Shown here: piece by piece, positions 17,920-25,650 of the stretch | How the letters are laid out: each line of letters opens with the position of its first letter | Position numbering within the stretch: the first letter of the stretch is position 1 | Origin: CAWINH01 sp963837425 | GTDB taxonomy: Bacteria > Chloroflexota > Limnocylindria > QHBO01 | DNA length: 39,431 nucleotides | Assembly: GCA_963837425.1 (NCBI GenBank) | Contig: CAWINH010000020.1 | Coordinates: 1-39,431, forward strand | Direction of reading: 5' to 3' | The notes under the pieces: generated by a model | Seen by the model: only the letters and a program-made list of their open reading frames with translations | What the model was told of the DNA's origin: nothing | Databases searched by the model: none | Program-made: the position numbers and the translations under genes

Positions 17920-17939
17920 GTTCCGGCTTCAGCCGGAAC
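17920..17939 (+). terminator. Hairpin after the ABC importer operon
   Basis: GTTCCGGCT (17920-17928) and AGCCGGAAC (17931-17939) form a perfect 9-bp stem that overlaps the last base of the stop codon. There is no T tract, so it may be a weak terminator or an mRNA 3' end barrier. The next promoter box begins 39 bp downstream. Confidence 0.5.
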
Positions 17940-17977
17940 GACCGCCGGACCGACTCCCGCAGCCCGCTCCGTCGCGG

Positions 17978-17983
17978 TAGCCT
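17978..17983 (+). promoter_or_regulatory. Leaderless promoter for the NAD-synthesis pair (TAGCCT + 6 nt)
   Basis: TAGCCT ends 6 nt before the GTG start at 17990, with no Shine-Dalgarno sequence between. A GTG start at this distance from a -10 box is the leaderless arrangement seen elsewhere in the window. Confidence 0.5.
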
Positions 17984-17989
17984 TTCCGG

Positions 17990-18871
17990 GTGGAGTACCG
18001 GATCGCCCTCGCCCAGCTCGCGCCCCGCCTCGGCGAGGTCGACGCGAACCTCGAGCGCGCGTCCGACTGGCTGCGCCGCGCGAGGGCGGACGCAGCCTCC
18101 CTGGTCGTATTCCCCGAGCTGGCGCTGACCGGGTACCTGCTCCAGGACCTGGTGCCGGAGGTGGCCATGGGGGTTGGCGACCGGCGGCTCGCGGCGCTGA
18201 GCGCCGAGGCACCCGACGTGCTGGTGGCGATTGGCTTCGTGGAGGAGACGCCCGAGCACCGCTACTGCAACAGCGCGGCGCTCCTGCGCGGCGGGGAGGT
18301 CATCGGCGTTCACCGCAAGGTGTACCTGCCAACCTACGGCCTGTTCGACGAGGGACGATTCACCCGGGCCGGTGACCGGATCCGCACCCACGAGGTGGGG
18401 GAGCCGTTGGGCCGGATCGGCCTGTCGGTGTGCGAGGACTTCTGGCACCCGTCGCTGCCGATGCTCCAGGCCCAGGACGGCGCGTCGCTGCTCGTGAACG
18501 TCGCGGCCGGACCGGCGCGTGCGCCGGGTTCCGCAGCCGGAATGCGCGCCATCGCCGGATGGCACGCGATGCAGGACGCGTACGCGCTGCTCGGCACGGT
18601 GGCGGTCGCATTCTGCAACCGGGTCGGGAACGAGGAAGGGCTCACGTTCTGGGGCGGATCGCGGCTGCTCGCCGCCGATGGCTCGGTCCTCGCCGAGGCG
18701 CCGCTCTACGAGGAGGCCCTGGCGGTGGGCACCCTCGAGACCGATGATCTTCGGATGCAGCGCTACCAGCTCCCGATCCTCGCCGACGAACGGCTCGAGC
18801 TCGTCCGCCGCGAGCTGGATCGGATCATTGCCGGCCGGGCCGGCCTGCCGGCACCCACGGAGGACGAGTGA
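17990..18871 (+). CDS. Nitrilase-superfamily amidase, probable NAD synthetase glutaminase partner
   Basis: A 293-aa carbon-nitrogen hydrolase. The catalytic triad is readable: E43 (FPELALTGY), K110 (HRKVYLPTYGLFDEGRF) and C148 (LSVCEDFWHP). The YLPTYGLFDEGRFTRAGD and CEDFWHP blocks are those of the glutaminase domain of glutamine-dependent NAD synthetase, which releases ammonia from glutamine. Here it is a separate gene that overlaps nadE by GTGA, so I infer a two-subunit glutamine-dependent enzyme. Another possibility is an independent omega-amidase or N-carbamoylputrescine amidase-like enzyme. The GTG at 17990 fits the family N-terminus (YRIALAQLAPRLGEVDANL). Confidence 0.85.
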   Translation: MEYRIALAQLAPRLGEVDANLERASDWLRRARADAASLVVFPELALTGYLLQDLVPEVAMGVGDRRLAALSAEAPDVLVAIGFVEETPEHRYCNSAALLRGGEVIGVHRKVYLPTYGLFDEGRFTRAGDRIRTHEVGEPLGRIGLSVCEDFWHPSLPMLQAQDGASLLVNVAAGPARAPGSAAGMRAIAGWHAMQDAYALLGTVAVAFCNRVGNEEGLTFWGGSRLLAADGSVLAEAPLYEEALAVGTLETDDLRMQRYQLPILADERLELVRRELDRIIAGRAGLPAPTEDE

Positions 18872-19731
18872 GCGCCGCGCGCGCCCCGCTGCCTGAGATC
18901 GACCCCGAGCAGACGATCGGGGTCATCACCGGCTTCCTGCGCGCGCAGCTCGAGCAGGCAGGGTTTGAGCGCCTGGTGGTGGGCCTCTCGGGCGGGGTGG
19001 ACTCGGCGACATCGGCCTACCTTGCCGCGCGGGCGGTGGGACCCAGGTGCCTGCTGGCGGTGCGGATGCCCTATCGGGAGTCGTCGCCGGCGTCGGAGGC
19101 CGGTGCACTGCGAGTCGTCGAATCCCTTGGCTGCCTGACCGAGCGAGTCGATGTCACGCCGATGGTCGAGCCGATGCTGGGCCTGATCGATGAGGCAGAC
19201 GACGAGCGCGGGCGGATTCGGCGCGGAAATGTCATGGCCCGGCAGCGGATGATCATCCTCTACGATCGATCGGTAGCCTTCGATGCGCTCGTCTGCGGGA
19301 CGAGCAACAAGACCGAGGCGCTCCTCGGCTACGGGACGCTGTACGGGGACATGGCCGCCGCGCTGCAGCCGATCGGCGACCTCTACAAGAGCCAGCTGCA
19401 AGAGGTCGCCACGGCGCTCGGGGTCCCGCCCGAGATCGTCGCCAAGCCGCCCTCGGCAGACCTGTGGCCGGGCCAGACCGATGAGGGCGAGCTCGGAGCA
19501 TCCTACGACGACATGGACCGGATCCTGTTCGCACTCGTCGACCGTCGCTGGAGCCCCGAGCGCTGCGTGGCGGCGGGACTCGATGCCGCACTCGTCGACT
19601 GGCTCGCGACCCGCGTCGCGCGCAACGAGTTCAAGCGACAGCTGCCGCCCGTCGCGAAACTGAGCCTCCGCACGCCGGGAATCGACCACCTCTACCCGCG
19701 GCGGCGACCCGGCTCGCGCCGGGGGAGCTGA
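18868..19731 (+). CDS. nadE: NAD synthetase
   Basis: This enzyme amidates nicotinic acid adenine dinucleotide to NAD at the expense of ATP. It has 287 aa, the size of the ammonia-dependent form or of the synthetase domain alone. The PP-loop SGGVDS is at residues 41-46. Conserved sites include MPYRES, NVMARQRMIILYDRS, CGTSNKTEALLGYGTLYGDMAAALQPIGDLYKSQ and KPPSADLWPGQTDEGELG. GTG 18868 overlaps the amidase stop, so both are translated together. The C-terminus is basic (RRRPGSRRGS). rsmI follows after 4 nt. Confidence 0.95.
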   Translation: MSAARAPLPEIDPEQTIGVITGFLRAQLEQAGFERLVVGLSGGVDSATSAYLAARAVGPRCLLAVRMPYRESSPASEAGALRVVESLGCLTERVDVTPMVEPMLGLIDEADDERGRIRRGNVMARQRMIILYDRSVAFDALVCGTSNKTEALLGYGTLYGDMAAALQPIGDLYKSQLQEVATALGVPPEIVAKPPSADLWPGQTDEGELGASYDDMDRILFALVDRRWSPERCVAAGLDAALVDWLATRVARNEFKRQLPPVAKLSLRTPGIDHLYPRRRPGSRRGS

Positions 19732-19735
19732 GCGC

Positions 19736-20596
19736 GTGGCCGCCGGACGGTTGCTCGTCGTCGGGACGCCGATCGGCAACCTCGGTGACTTCTCTCCGCG
19801 CGCCGCCGAGGCGCTGCGCACCGCCGATCTGGTGGTCGCCGAGGATACCCGCGTGGCGGCCCGGCTCCTGCGTCACATCGGCGTTCGCGCCGAGACGATC
19901 TCGTTCACCGACCACAACGCTGCGGCGCGGCTCCCGGTCCTCCTGGCCCGACTGACAGGCGGTGCCACCCTGGCGCTGACCACCGACGCCGGCATGCCCG
20001 CGGTCTCCGACCCGGGGGCGCGCCTGGTCGCCGCCGCGCGGGAGGCCGGCGCCAGGGTCGAGGCGGTGCCCGGACCATCAGCCGTTGCGGCGGCGGTCTC
20101 GGTGGCCGGCGTCGAGTCGCCGGGGTTACTGTTCGGGGGCTTTCTGCCGGCACGGCCCGCAGCCCGACGCCTCAGGGCCCTCGAGCGCCTGCTCGCCGCC
20201 GCTGGCACCCTCGGCCTGTCCCTGGTCCTGTACGAGGCGCCGCATCGCCTCCAGGCGCTCCTGCAGGCACTTGCCGCGACGGCGCCGCAGGTTGACGTGG
20301 CGGTGTGTCGCGAGCTCACCAAGCTGCACGAGGAGGTGCGCGTCGCCACGGCCGCGGAGCTTGTCGCAGATCCGCCAATCGGGCGCGGCGAGCTCACGCT
20401 CGTGATCAGCGGCGTATCGGACGAGGGAGCGGGGAGGGAGGGGGTGGACTGGGCGGCGGTTGCGCGGAGTGCCATTGGACTCGGCCTCACGGAGCGGAGC
20501 GTCGTCGAGCTGCTGCGGAGCGGCGGCCTGGTGCGCCGCGAGGCGTACCGCCTGGCCCGCATCGCGGCCGACGCCGCGCATCCAACCGCGCGCTAG
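19736..20596 (+). CDS. rsmI: 16S rRNA (cytidine(1402)-2'-O)-methyltransferase
   Basis: RsmI methylates the ribose of C1402 in the 16S rRNA decoding centre using SAM. At 286 aa it has the full tetrapyrrole-methylase-like fold. Marks are GRLLVVGTPIGNLGDFSPRAAEALRTADLVVAEDTRVAARLL, ISFTDHNAAARLPVL, LTTDAGMPAVSDPGARLV, EAVPGPSAVAAAVSVAGV, FGGFLPA and LVLYEAPHRLQALL. The GTG at 19736 follows the nadE stop closely. rsmI commonly lies near metG-tatD in other bacteria; here metG is about 6 kb away. Confidence 0.95.
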   Translation: MAAGRLLVVGTPIGNLGDFSPRAAEALRTADLVVAEDTRVAARLLRHIGVRAETISFTDHNAAARLPVLLARLTGGATLALTTDAGMPAVSDPGARLVAAAREAGARVEAVPGPSAVAAAVSVAGVESPGLLFGGFLPARPAARRLRALERLLAAAGTLGLSLVLYEAPHRLQALLQALAATAPQVDVAVCRELTKLHEEVRVATAAELVADPPIGRGELTLVISGVSDEGAGREGVDWAAVARSAIGLGLTERSVVELLRSGGLVRREAYRLARIAADAAHPTAR

Positions 20597-20690
20597 GCGT
20601 CCCTATCGTGCCCCCGGGACCGATCGCTCCGGTTGGCACGGTGGGAACGATCGTGAGCATGGGCGCCCTCGATGGCGTCACACTGCGGGC

Positions 20691-21377
20691 GTGCGGTTGA
20701 TTCGGAATCGTCCGACGCTCGCGGCGCTCGGCCTGGCCCTCGTGGTCGGCGGGTGCAGCACGGTCGTCCCGAGCGCGCCGGCCGGGTCGGCCGGCGCCGA
20801 CAGCACCGACTTCCCGACGATTCACCTGGCCGGCCACGGCGACGACGAGGTCGCGTTCACGAGCCCCGATGCGACGACGGCGATCGCGGTGGTGTCGAGC
20901 AGCGGCGTCGGGCCCTTCTCGGTCGAGAGCCTGGCCGTCGACCACAGCATCATCGAGGTCCTCGTCTCGGCGACCTCCCCCTATTCCGGGACCGTCCTGT
21001 TCGACTGGCAGGCCGGTAATCAGGCCGTGGCATTCCGGGTCACCGGCGGCGGCGAATGGACGATCGACGTCGGGCCCGTCGAGCTCGCGCCGTCCTGGTC
21101 CGCGTCGTCGCTGGCCGGTTCGGGCGACCGCGTCCTACGGTTGGCCGAGCCCATCAGGGAGACCCTCGGCATCCACGTCGTCCATCAGGCGGCGGGGCGC
21201 CTCGACATCGCGGGATTCCTCGGCGATTCGGATGAGGGGCCCGGGAGCTATGACGATCTGGCGCGGGCACCGCTCCTGTCCGTGACCGGTCCGTACGACG
21301 GAGTGATCCAGCTGCCGGAGGACTCGATCCTCGTGACGATCGGGGCGGACGGGGACTGGACGCTCGCGCCGGCCTGA
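20691..21377 (+). CDS. Secreted lipoprotein of unknown function
   Basis: I do not recognise the family. The 228-aa product has a short basic start (VRLIRNRP), a hydrophobic stretch and a lipobox ending VVGGC, so it is probably a lipid-anchored surface protein. The mature part is beta-rich with many Ser, Thr and Gly residues. It reads like two similar halves: FSVESLAVDHSIIEV...GEWTIDVGPVELAPSW and LLSVTGPYDGVIQLPEDSILVTIGADGDWTLAPA both end in a G-[ED]-W-T-[IL] strand. That suggests a repeated beta-sandwich unit. GTG 20691 is chosen because the signal peptide starts there. It stands alone between rsmI and ssb. Confidence 0.7.
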   Translation: MRLIRNRPTLAALGLALVVGGCSTVVPSAPAGSAGADSTDFPTIHLAGHGDDEVAFTSPDATTAIAVVSSSGVGPFSVESLAVDHSIIEVLVSATSPYSGTVLFDWQAGNQAVAFRVTGGGEWTIDVGPVELAPSWSASSLAGSGDRVLRLAEPIRETLGIHVVHQAAGRLDIAGFLGDSDEGPGSYDDLARAPLLSVTGPYDGVIQLPEDSILVTIGADGDWTLAPA

Positions 21378-21458
21378 CGACCGCCGCGCGGACGGCCCGG
21401 AGCGCGGCCGGCACCCCCTCGGTAACCGCGCACTAAGCGCCCGATAAGCCCCGGCCCC

Positions 21459-21464
21459 TAGCCT
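21459..21464 (+). promoter_or_regulatory. Possible ssb -10 box (TAGCCT)
   Basis: TAGCCT lies 64 nt before the ssb ATG in a 151-bp gap that otherwise holds only GC-rich sequence. No clear -35 element is seen. An AGGAGG ribosome site at 21516-21521 precedes the ATG by 7 nt. Confidence 0.3.
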
Positions 21465-21528
21465 GCGGGCAGCGGTGGCCGCCTCGCCCGATGCGCCGCG
21501 CAGCCCGAAAGGGCAGGAGGAACCGATC

Positions 21529-21960
21529 ATGAACAAGGTGATGCTCGTTGGCCGGCTGACCAGGGACCCGGAGCTGCGCAAGTTGCCGAGCGGAAAGGCG
21601 GTCGCCAACTTCACGATCGCCACGAACGAGTTCCGCGGTGGCGGAGCGGGGGAGCGGACCGAGTACCACAACCTCGTGGCCTGGGACCGCCTCGCAGAGG
21701 TAGCCGGGCAGTTTCTCTCGAAGGGGCAGCTCATCGACGCCGAGGGTCGACTCCAGACCCGCCAGTGGGACGACGATGCCGGAGTCCGCCACTGGAAGAC
21801 GGAGGTCGTCATCAACCAGCTCGAGATGCTGTCGGGCCGTGGCAAGAAGGAGTACGCGAAGGAGATCCAGGCCGTCGCCGAGACCGGCGCCGACGGTCAG
21901 CCGGCGGCTGAGACCAACGGCACGTCGGATGCTCCGGAGGAGGTGCTCGTCGCGATGTGA
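21529..21960 (+). CDS. ssb: Single-stranded DNA-binding protein, no acidic tip
   Basis: A 143-aa OB-fold SSB. It starts MNKVMLVGRLTRDPELRKLPSGKAVANFTIATNE and continues TEYHNLVAWDRLAEVAGQFLSKGQLIDAEGRLQTRQWDDDAG, the full OB-fold. The linker is short and the protein ends SDAPEEVLVAM. It therefore lacks the D-D-D-[IL]-P-F tip that recruits repair and replication proteins in most bacterial SSBs. No alternative frame near the stop would supply the tip. ATG 21529 has an excellent AGGAGG site. The gene converges on the GNAT gene with only 3 bp between stops. Confidence 0.93.
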   Translation: MNKVMLVGRLTRDPELRKLPSGKAVANFTIATNEFRGGGAGERTEYHNLVAWDRLAEVAGQFLSKGQLIDAEGRLQTRQWDDDAGVRHWKTEVVINQLEMLSGRGKKEYAKEIQAVAETGADGQPAAETNGTSDAPEEVLVAM

Positions 21961-21963
21961 GGC

Positions 21964-22482
21964 CTACGGCCCGGAGCCTGCCGATGCGGTGCTGTCTTCG
22001 CGACGCCAGACCCGCTCGCCGTCGCGCAGCTCGCTGGTGGGTGACAGACCGGCTCGCGACGCGACGGTGGCCGAGGCGTGGTGGTCGGGATGCACGTGGG
22101 CGGTGATGATCCTCGTCCCGTGCGCCTCGAGCCACCGCACGAGCGCCCCGGCTGCCTCGCTCGCGAAGCCCTGGCCCTGCCACGATCGTCCGACGATCCA
22201 AGCGATGTCGGCTCGCCGCTCACTCGCGACGATGGTCGCCTCGAGGGTACCGATCGGGCGTCCATCGGTTCGGCGCCGGACGATCCAGTTCTGCCATTCC
22301 TCGCTGCCATCAGGCGAGTGGCCCATCACCAGCCGGCGGTAACGGGCCCGCAGCTCCTCGATCTCCGGCGGCGCCCCGCCGATGAGGGCGTACAGCTCCT
22401 CGTCGGCGAGCACCCCGACCATCTCATCGGCATCCTCGACCCTGAGCGGGTCGAGGGAAAGGCGTCGGGTGACGATCTGCAC
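21964..22482 (-). CDS. GNAT family N-acetyltransferase, RimJ/RimL-like
   Basis: A 172-aa acetyl-CoA-dependent acetyltransferase of the Acetyltransf_3 type. The N-terminus IVTRRLSLDPLRVEDADEMVGVLADEELY and the central PIGTLEATIV strand fit the family. The acetyl-CoA pyrophosphate loop is VGRSWQGQGFASEAAGALVRWL, matching [QR]-x-x-G-x-[GA] as G-Q-G-F-A. The terminal H-V-H-P-DHHASATVASRAGL is the common N-x-x-S-x-x-V-x-x-K-x-G-F variant. The acceptor is unknown: ribosomal protein alanine, antibiotic or small molecule. It lies 4 bp downstream of the CPBP gene, and they are probably cotranscribed. Confidence 0.85.
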   Translation of the reverse strand: MQIVTRRLSLDPLRVEDADEMVGVLADEELYALIGGAPPEIEELRARYRRLVMGHSPDGSEEWQNWIVRRRTDGRPIGTLEATIVASERRADIAWIVGRSWQGQGFASEAAGALVRWLEAHGTRIITAHVHPDHHASATVASRAGLSPTSELRDGERVWRREDSTASAGSGP

Positions 22483-22486
22483 GCTC

Positions 22487-23185
22487 CTACCGGTTCACCG
22501 CGATGAGCAGCAGGTCGAGGATGAAGGCGTGGATCAGTCCGCCGTACAGGACCGACCGCGTGCGCCATGCGAGCCAGCTGAACGCGAGGCCGCCGGCCAG
22601 CGTGGTGAGCGTCTCCAGCTCGGGCTTGCCAAGGTGGGCGAACACGAATGGGATCGTGGCCATCAGGATGCCGGCGGGCCCCGCTACTCGCACGAGGCTC
22701 CACATCAGGAAGCCACGGAACAGGAACTCCGCCGAGAGGACGTCGGCGGCGAAACCGGCGAGCGCGAAGCCCAGCTGGTCGTGCGGGACGCTGCGCGCCC
22801 CCTGGGCGTCGAGCCGGTAGTAGCCGATGAAGTCCGGCAGGCCCGACAGCCAGAGGATCACCGGCGCCAGAACGAGCATCGCGGCCAGCATGACCGGCAC
22901 GCCCAGGCGCCAGTTGCCGAGTCGAAGGCCATAGTCGGAGGGACGCTCCCCGAGAAGGAGCAGAGTGGCCAGCGGCACGATGAAGAAGAGGAGCGGCCGG
23001 TCGATGCCCTGGCTGAGGATCGGGCTCGAGGGGAGTGCCAGGTCGTGGTAGTAATCGACGATGATCGCAAAGGTGGTGACCGCGATGACCACCGTCTCCC
23101 GCACTGGGAGCGGCATGCCGAAAGCGTTGATGACGCCGCTCGCCCACCGGGGACGGGCGCGATCCTGCGCCGGCTCGGGGTCCAC
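22487..23185 (-). CDS. CPBP family intramembrane protease-like protein
   Basis: A polytopic membrane protein of the CAAX protease/bacteriocin-processing (CPBP, ABI) family with about six helices (RETVVIAVTTFAIIVDYY, PLLFFIVPLATLLLL, VPVMLAAMLVLAPVILWL and others). Motif 1 reads SAEFLFRGFL where E-E-x3-R is usual, so only one of the two Glu residues is present. Motif 2 FVFAH and motif 3 GGLIHAFILDLL are intact. The start is unsure: GTG 23185 or ATG 23116; neither has a clear ribosome site. It follows nfnB after about 56 bp. Targets of such proteins in non-bacteriocin contexts are mostly unknown. Confidence 0.75.
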   Translation of the reverse strand: MDPEPAQDRARPRWASGVINAFGMPLPVRETVVIAVTTFAIIVDYYHDLALPSSPILSQGIDRPLLFFIVPLATLLLLGERPSDYGLRLGNWRLGVPVMLAAMLVLAPVILWLSGLPDFIGYYRLDAQGARSVPHDQLGFALAGFAADVLSAEFLFRGFLMWSLVRVAGPAGILMATIPFVFAHLGKPELETLTTLAGGLAFSWLAWRTRSVLYGGLIHAFILDLLLIAVNR

Positions 23186-23241
23186 ATCCGGACTATCCGG
23201 GATGGGCGACCCGCCTCGCAACCGATTTCGACGCGAACGCC

Positions 23242-24690
23242 TCAGGCCTTTGCCGTCTCGACCTCTTCGCTGACCGGCGGATACTCGCCACGCAGGTAGG
23301 AGTCGATGGATGCCGCGGCCCGCTTGCCGTCGCCCATGGCCAGGATGACCGTCGCCGCCCCGCGCACGATATCGCCGCCGGCGAAGACGCCGGGCAGGCT
23401 GGTCATGCCGAACTCGTCGGTCGCGATGTAACCCCACTCGTTGATGACCAGCCCGGGGCTGGTGGCAGTCAGCAGCGGGTTGCTCCGGGTGCCGATGGCG
23501 ACGATCACCATGTCGCACTCGAGGTTGAACTCGGACCCCGGCACCGGCATCGGCCGCCGCCGACCGGAGTCGTCGGGCTCGCCGAGCTCCATCCGGACGC
23601 AGCGCAGGCCCGAGACCCAGCGCTCGTCATCGCCGAGCACCTCGACCGGTGCCACCTGGTAAAGGAATTCGATCCCCTCCGCCTCCGCGTGGTGGACCTC
23701 CTCGACGCGCGCCGGCAGCTCTTCGCGCCCGCGGCGATAGGCGATCGTGGCACTCGCGGCCCCGAGGCGGCGGGCGGTCCGCACCGAGTCCATCGCCACG
23801 TTGCCGCCACCCACGACGACCACCCGCTGCCCATGGAGCACCGGGGTGTCGGAGTCCGGGTTCCAGGCACCCATCAGGTTCACGCGGGTCAGGTACTCGT
23901 TCGCGGAGTAGACGCCCTTGAGGTTCTCTCCCGGCACGTTCATGAAGACCGGCAGCCCGGCACCGACCGCCACGAAGATGGCGTCGAAGCGCTCGCGGAG
24001 CTCGGGGAGCGTGTAGGTCTTGCCGATGATCGCGTTCGGCTCGATCGAAACGCCGGAGGCCACGAGCCGATCCACCTCGGCCTGCACGATGTCCTTCGGC
24101 AGACGGAACTCGGGGATCCCGTAGATCAACACCCCACCCGCCGCGTGGAATGCCTCGAAGATCGTGACCGCGTGCCCGCGCTTGGCGAGCTCGCCGGCGG
24201 CCGTCAGCCCGGCCGGCCCGGCACCGATGACCGCGACCGCACGATCCGTGCCGGCCGGGGTGGCCGTCTTCAGCTGGTCGGGGTGCTGCTGCGCCCAGTC
24301 CGCGACATAGCGCTCGAGATAGCCGATCGCCACCGGCCGGCCCGTCTTGCCACGCAGGCAGACGGCCTCGCACTGGGTCTCCTGCGGACAGACCCGCCCG
24401 GTGACGCAGGGCAGCGCGTTGTCATCGAGGAGCGATGCCGCGGCGCCCGGCAGGTCGCCGTCGCGGACGAGGTCGATGAAGCGGGGGATGTTGACGCGGA
24501 CCGGGCAGCCCGCGATGCAGTACTGCTTCGGGCAGTCGAGGCAGCGCTCGGCCTCGAGGAAGGCCAGCTGGTCGGTAAGCCCGAGATTGACCTCCCGGAA
24601 GTTGATGGCGCGGAGGTCGGCAGCCTGCTCGGGCATCGAGACCCGATCGATCTGCATGCGCTCCTTCTTGGAGAGCGGCTCCTTGCTCAT
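23242..24690 (-). CDS. NfnB/GltD-type NADPH oxidoreductase, large Nfn subunit
   Basis: A 482-aa flavoprotein of the GltD family. It has two N-terminal 4Fe-4S sets: CLDCPKQYCIAGCP and CVTGRVCPQETQCEAVC. Then come an FAD Rossmann motif (VAVIGAGPAGLTAAGELAKRGHAVTIFEA), GIPEFRLPKDIV and an NADP(H) motif (VVVVGGGNVAMDSVRTARRLG, with the AYRRGREELPAR block). The C-terminal GVFAGGDIVRGAATVILAMGDGKRAA closes the FAD site. Alone it could be annotated glutamate synthase beta subunit. No large GltB lies nearby; the upstream coupled gene is NfnA/SudB-like, so an NADH-dependent reduced ferredoxin:NADP oxidoreductase (NfnAB) is the better reading. It overlaps nfnA by ATGA. Confidence 0.85.
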   Translation of the reverse strand: MSKEPLSKKERMQIDRVSMPEQAADLRAINFREVNLGLTDQLAFLEAERCLDCPKQYCIAGCPVRVNIPRFIDLVRDGDLPGAAASLLDDNALPCVTGRVCPQETQCEAVCLRGKTGRPVAIGYLERYVADWAQQHPDQLKTATPAGTDRAVAVIGAGPAGLTAAGELAKRGHAVTIFEAFHAAGGVLIYGIPEFRLPKDIVQAEVDRLVASGVSIEPNAIIGKTYTLPELRERFDAIFVAVGAGLPVFMNVPGENLKGVYSANEYLTRVNLMGAWNPDSDTPVLHGQRVVVVGGGNVAMDSVRTARRLGAASATIAYRRGREELPARVEEVHHAEAEGIEFLYQVAPVEVLGDDERWVSGLRCVRMELGEPDDSGRRRPMPVPGSEFNLECDMVIVAIGTRSNPLLTATSPGLVINEWGYIATDEFGMTSLPGVFAGGDIVRGAATVILAMGDGKRAAASIDSYLRGEYPPVSEEVETAKA

Positions 24691-25559
24691 GGGGCCGCCT
24701 CCGCGGCAGCAGCGGTCGCGGCGGGCCGGCGCAGCCCGACGCGGCACCCCTCGCGGCGCTCCATCGCCTGCTGCTCGAAGGTGCGATAGGTCGTCAATCG
24801 GTCGGCCAGCGCGGCAAAGTCGACGAGATGTCCGTCGAACTCGGGGCCGTCCACGCACGCGTACCGCGTCTCCTCGCCGATCGTGACGCGGCAGCCACCG
24901 CACATTCCGGTCCCGTCGACCATGATCGCGTTGAGCGAGACCGTGGTCGGGACGCCGTACGGCCGGGTCATCTCGCTGCAGGCCCGCATCATCGGGACCG
25001 GACCCACCGCGTAGACGGCGTCGACCCCGCCCGCCTCGAGGGCGTCGTGGAGCGCCTCGGTCACGAAGCCTGGCCGGCCGTAGCTCCCGTCGTCGGTGCA
25101 GGTCACGACCTCGCCCGCGCCGCGCAGCTCCTCCTCGAGGATCACCCACTCCCGTGAACGGCCCCCGATGATCGATGTGACCCCCACGCCCCGGCGCTGG
25201 AGCTCCTGAGCGATGGGGTAGACGACCGCCGTTCCGACGCCACCGCCGACACAGATCGCGTGCCCGGAGTCGATGAGCTCCGTGGGCCGGCCGAGCGGAC
25301 CGGCGATGTCGGTGATCGCCTCGCCGACCTGCAGCTCGACGAGGTCGCTCGTGCTCTTGCCGACGGACTGGATGACGAGGGAGATCGTGCCTGCACCCGG
25401 ATCGCCATCGGCAATGGTGAGCGGGATCCGCTCGGCGCCCGGGCCGAGTCGCACGATCACGAACTGGCCGGGCCGTCGGATCTCGGCGATGCGCGGCGCA
25501 TCGACGACCAGGCGCCAGACGTTCGGCGAGAGCTGGTTCGACGCAAGGATCGGGTGCAT
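24687..25559 (-). CDS. NfnA-type sulfide/dihydroorotate dehydrogenase-like FAD/NAD subunit
   Basis: A 290-aa ferredoxin reductase-like subunit. The FAD site is RRPGQFVIVRL with ERIPLTIADGD, the NAD-binding part is AICVGGGVGTAVVYPIAQEL, and GRSREWVILEEEL and VYAVGPVPMMRACSEMTRPYGVPTTVSLNAIMVDGTGMCGGCRV are strongly family-like. The 2Fe-2S ligands are in the CGGC and YACVDGPEFDGHLVDF region. In NfnAB this subunit bears the bifurcation partner FAD and the NADH site; in SudAB it is the sulfide dehydrogenase beta subunit. The product sits directly before nfnB with an ATGA overlap. ATG 25559 is chosen because the family begins at HPIL-x-S/N. Confidence 0.85.
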   Translation of the reverse strand: MHPILASNQLSPNVWRLVVDAPRIAEIRRPGQFVIVRLGPGAERIPLTIADGDPGAGTISLVIQSVGKSTSDLVELQVGEAITDIAGPLGRPTELIDSGHAICVGGGVGTAVVYPIAQELQRRGVGVTSIIGGRSREWVILEEELRGAGEVVTCTDDGSYGRPGFVTEALHDALEAGGVDAVYAVGPVPMMRACSEMTRPYGVPTTVSLNAIMVDGTGMCGGCRVTIGEETRYACVDGPEFDGHLVDFAALADRLTTYRTFEQQAMERREGCRVGLRRPAATAAAAEAAP

Positions 25560-25650
25560 GATCCGATGGTGGCCGCCTGCGCCGCGCGACTCATGCACCA
25601 GTGCGCACATATTTGAGGGGCCGAAGGTCACCTCGGAGCGGGCCTTCCGT

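Noticed and set aside
23242..24690. Naming this gene gltD (glutamate synthase small subunit)
   Set aside because: Sequence alone allows it, but there is no gltB and the coupled neighbour is NfnA/SudB-like, so NfnB is preferred.
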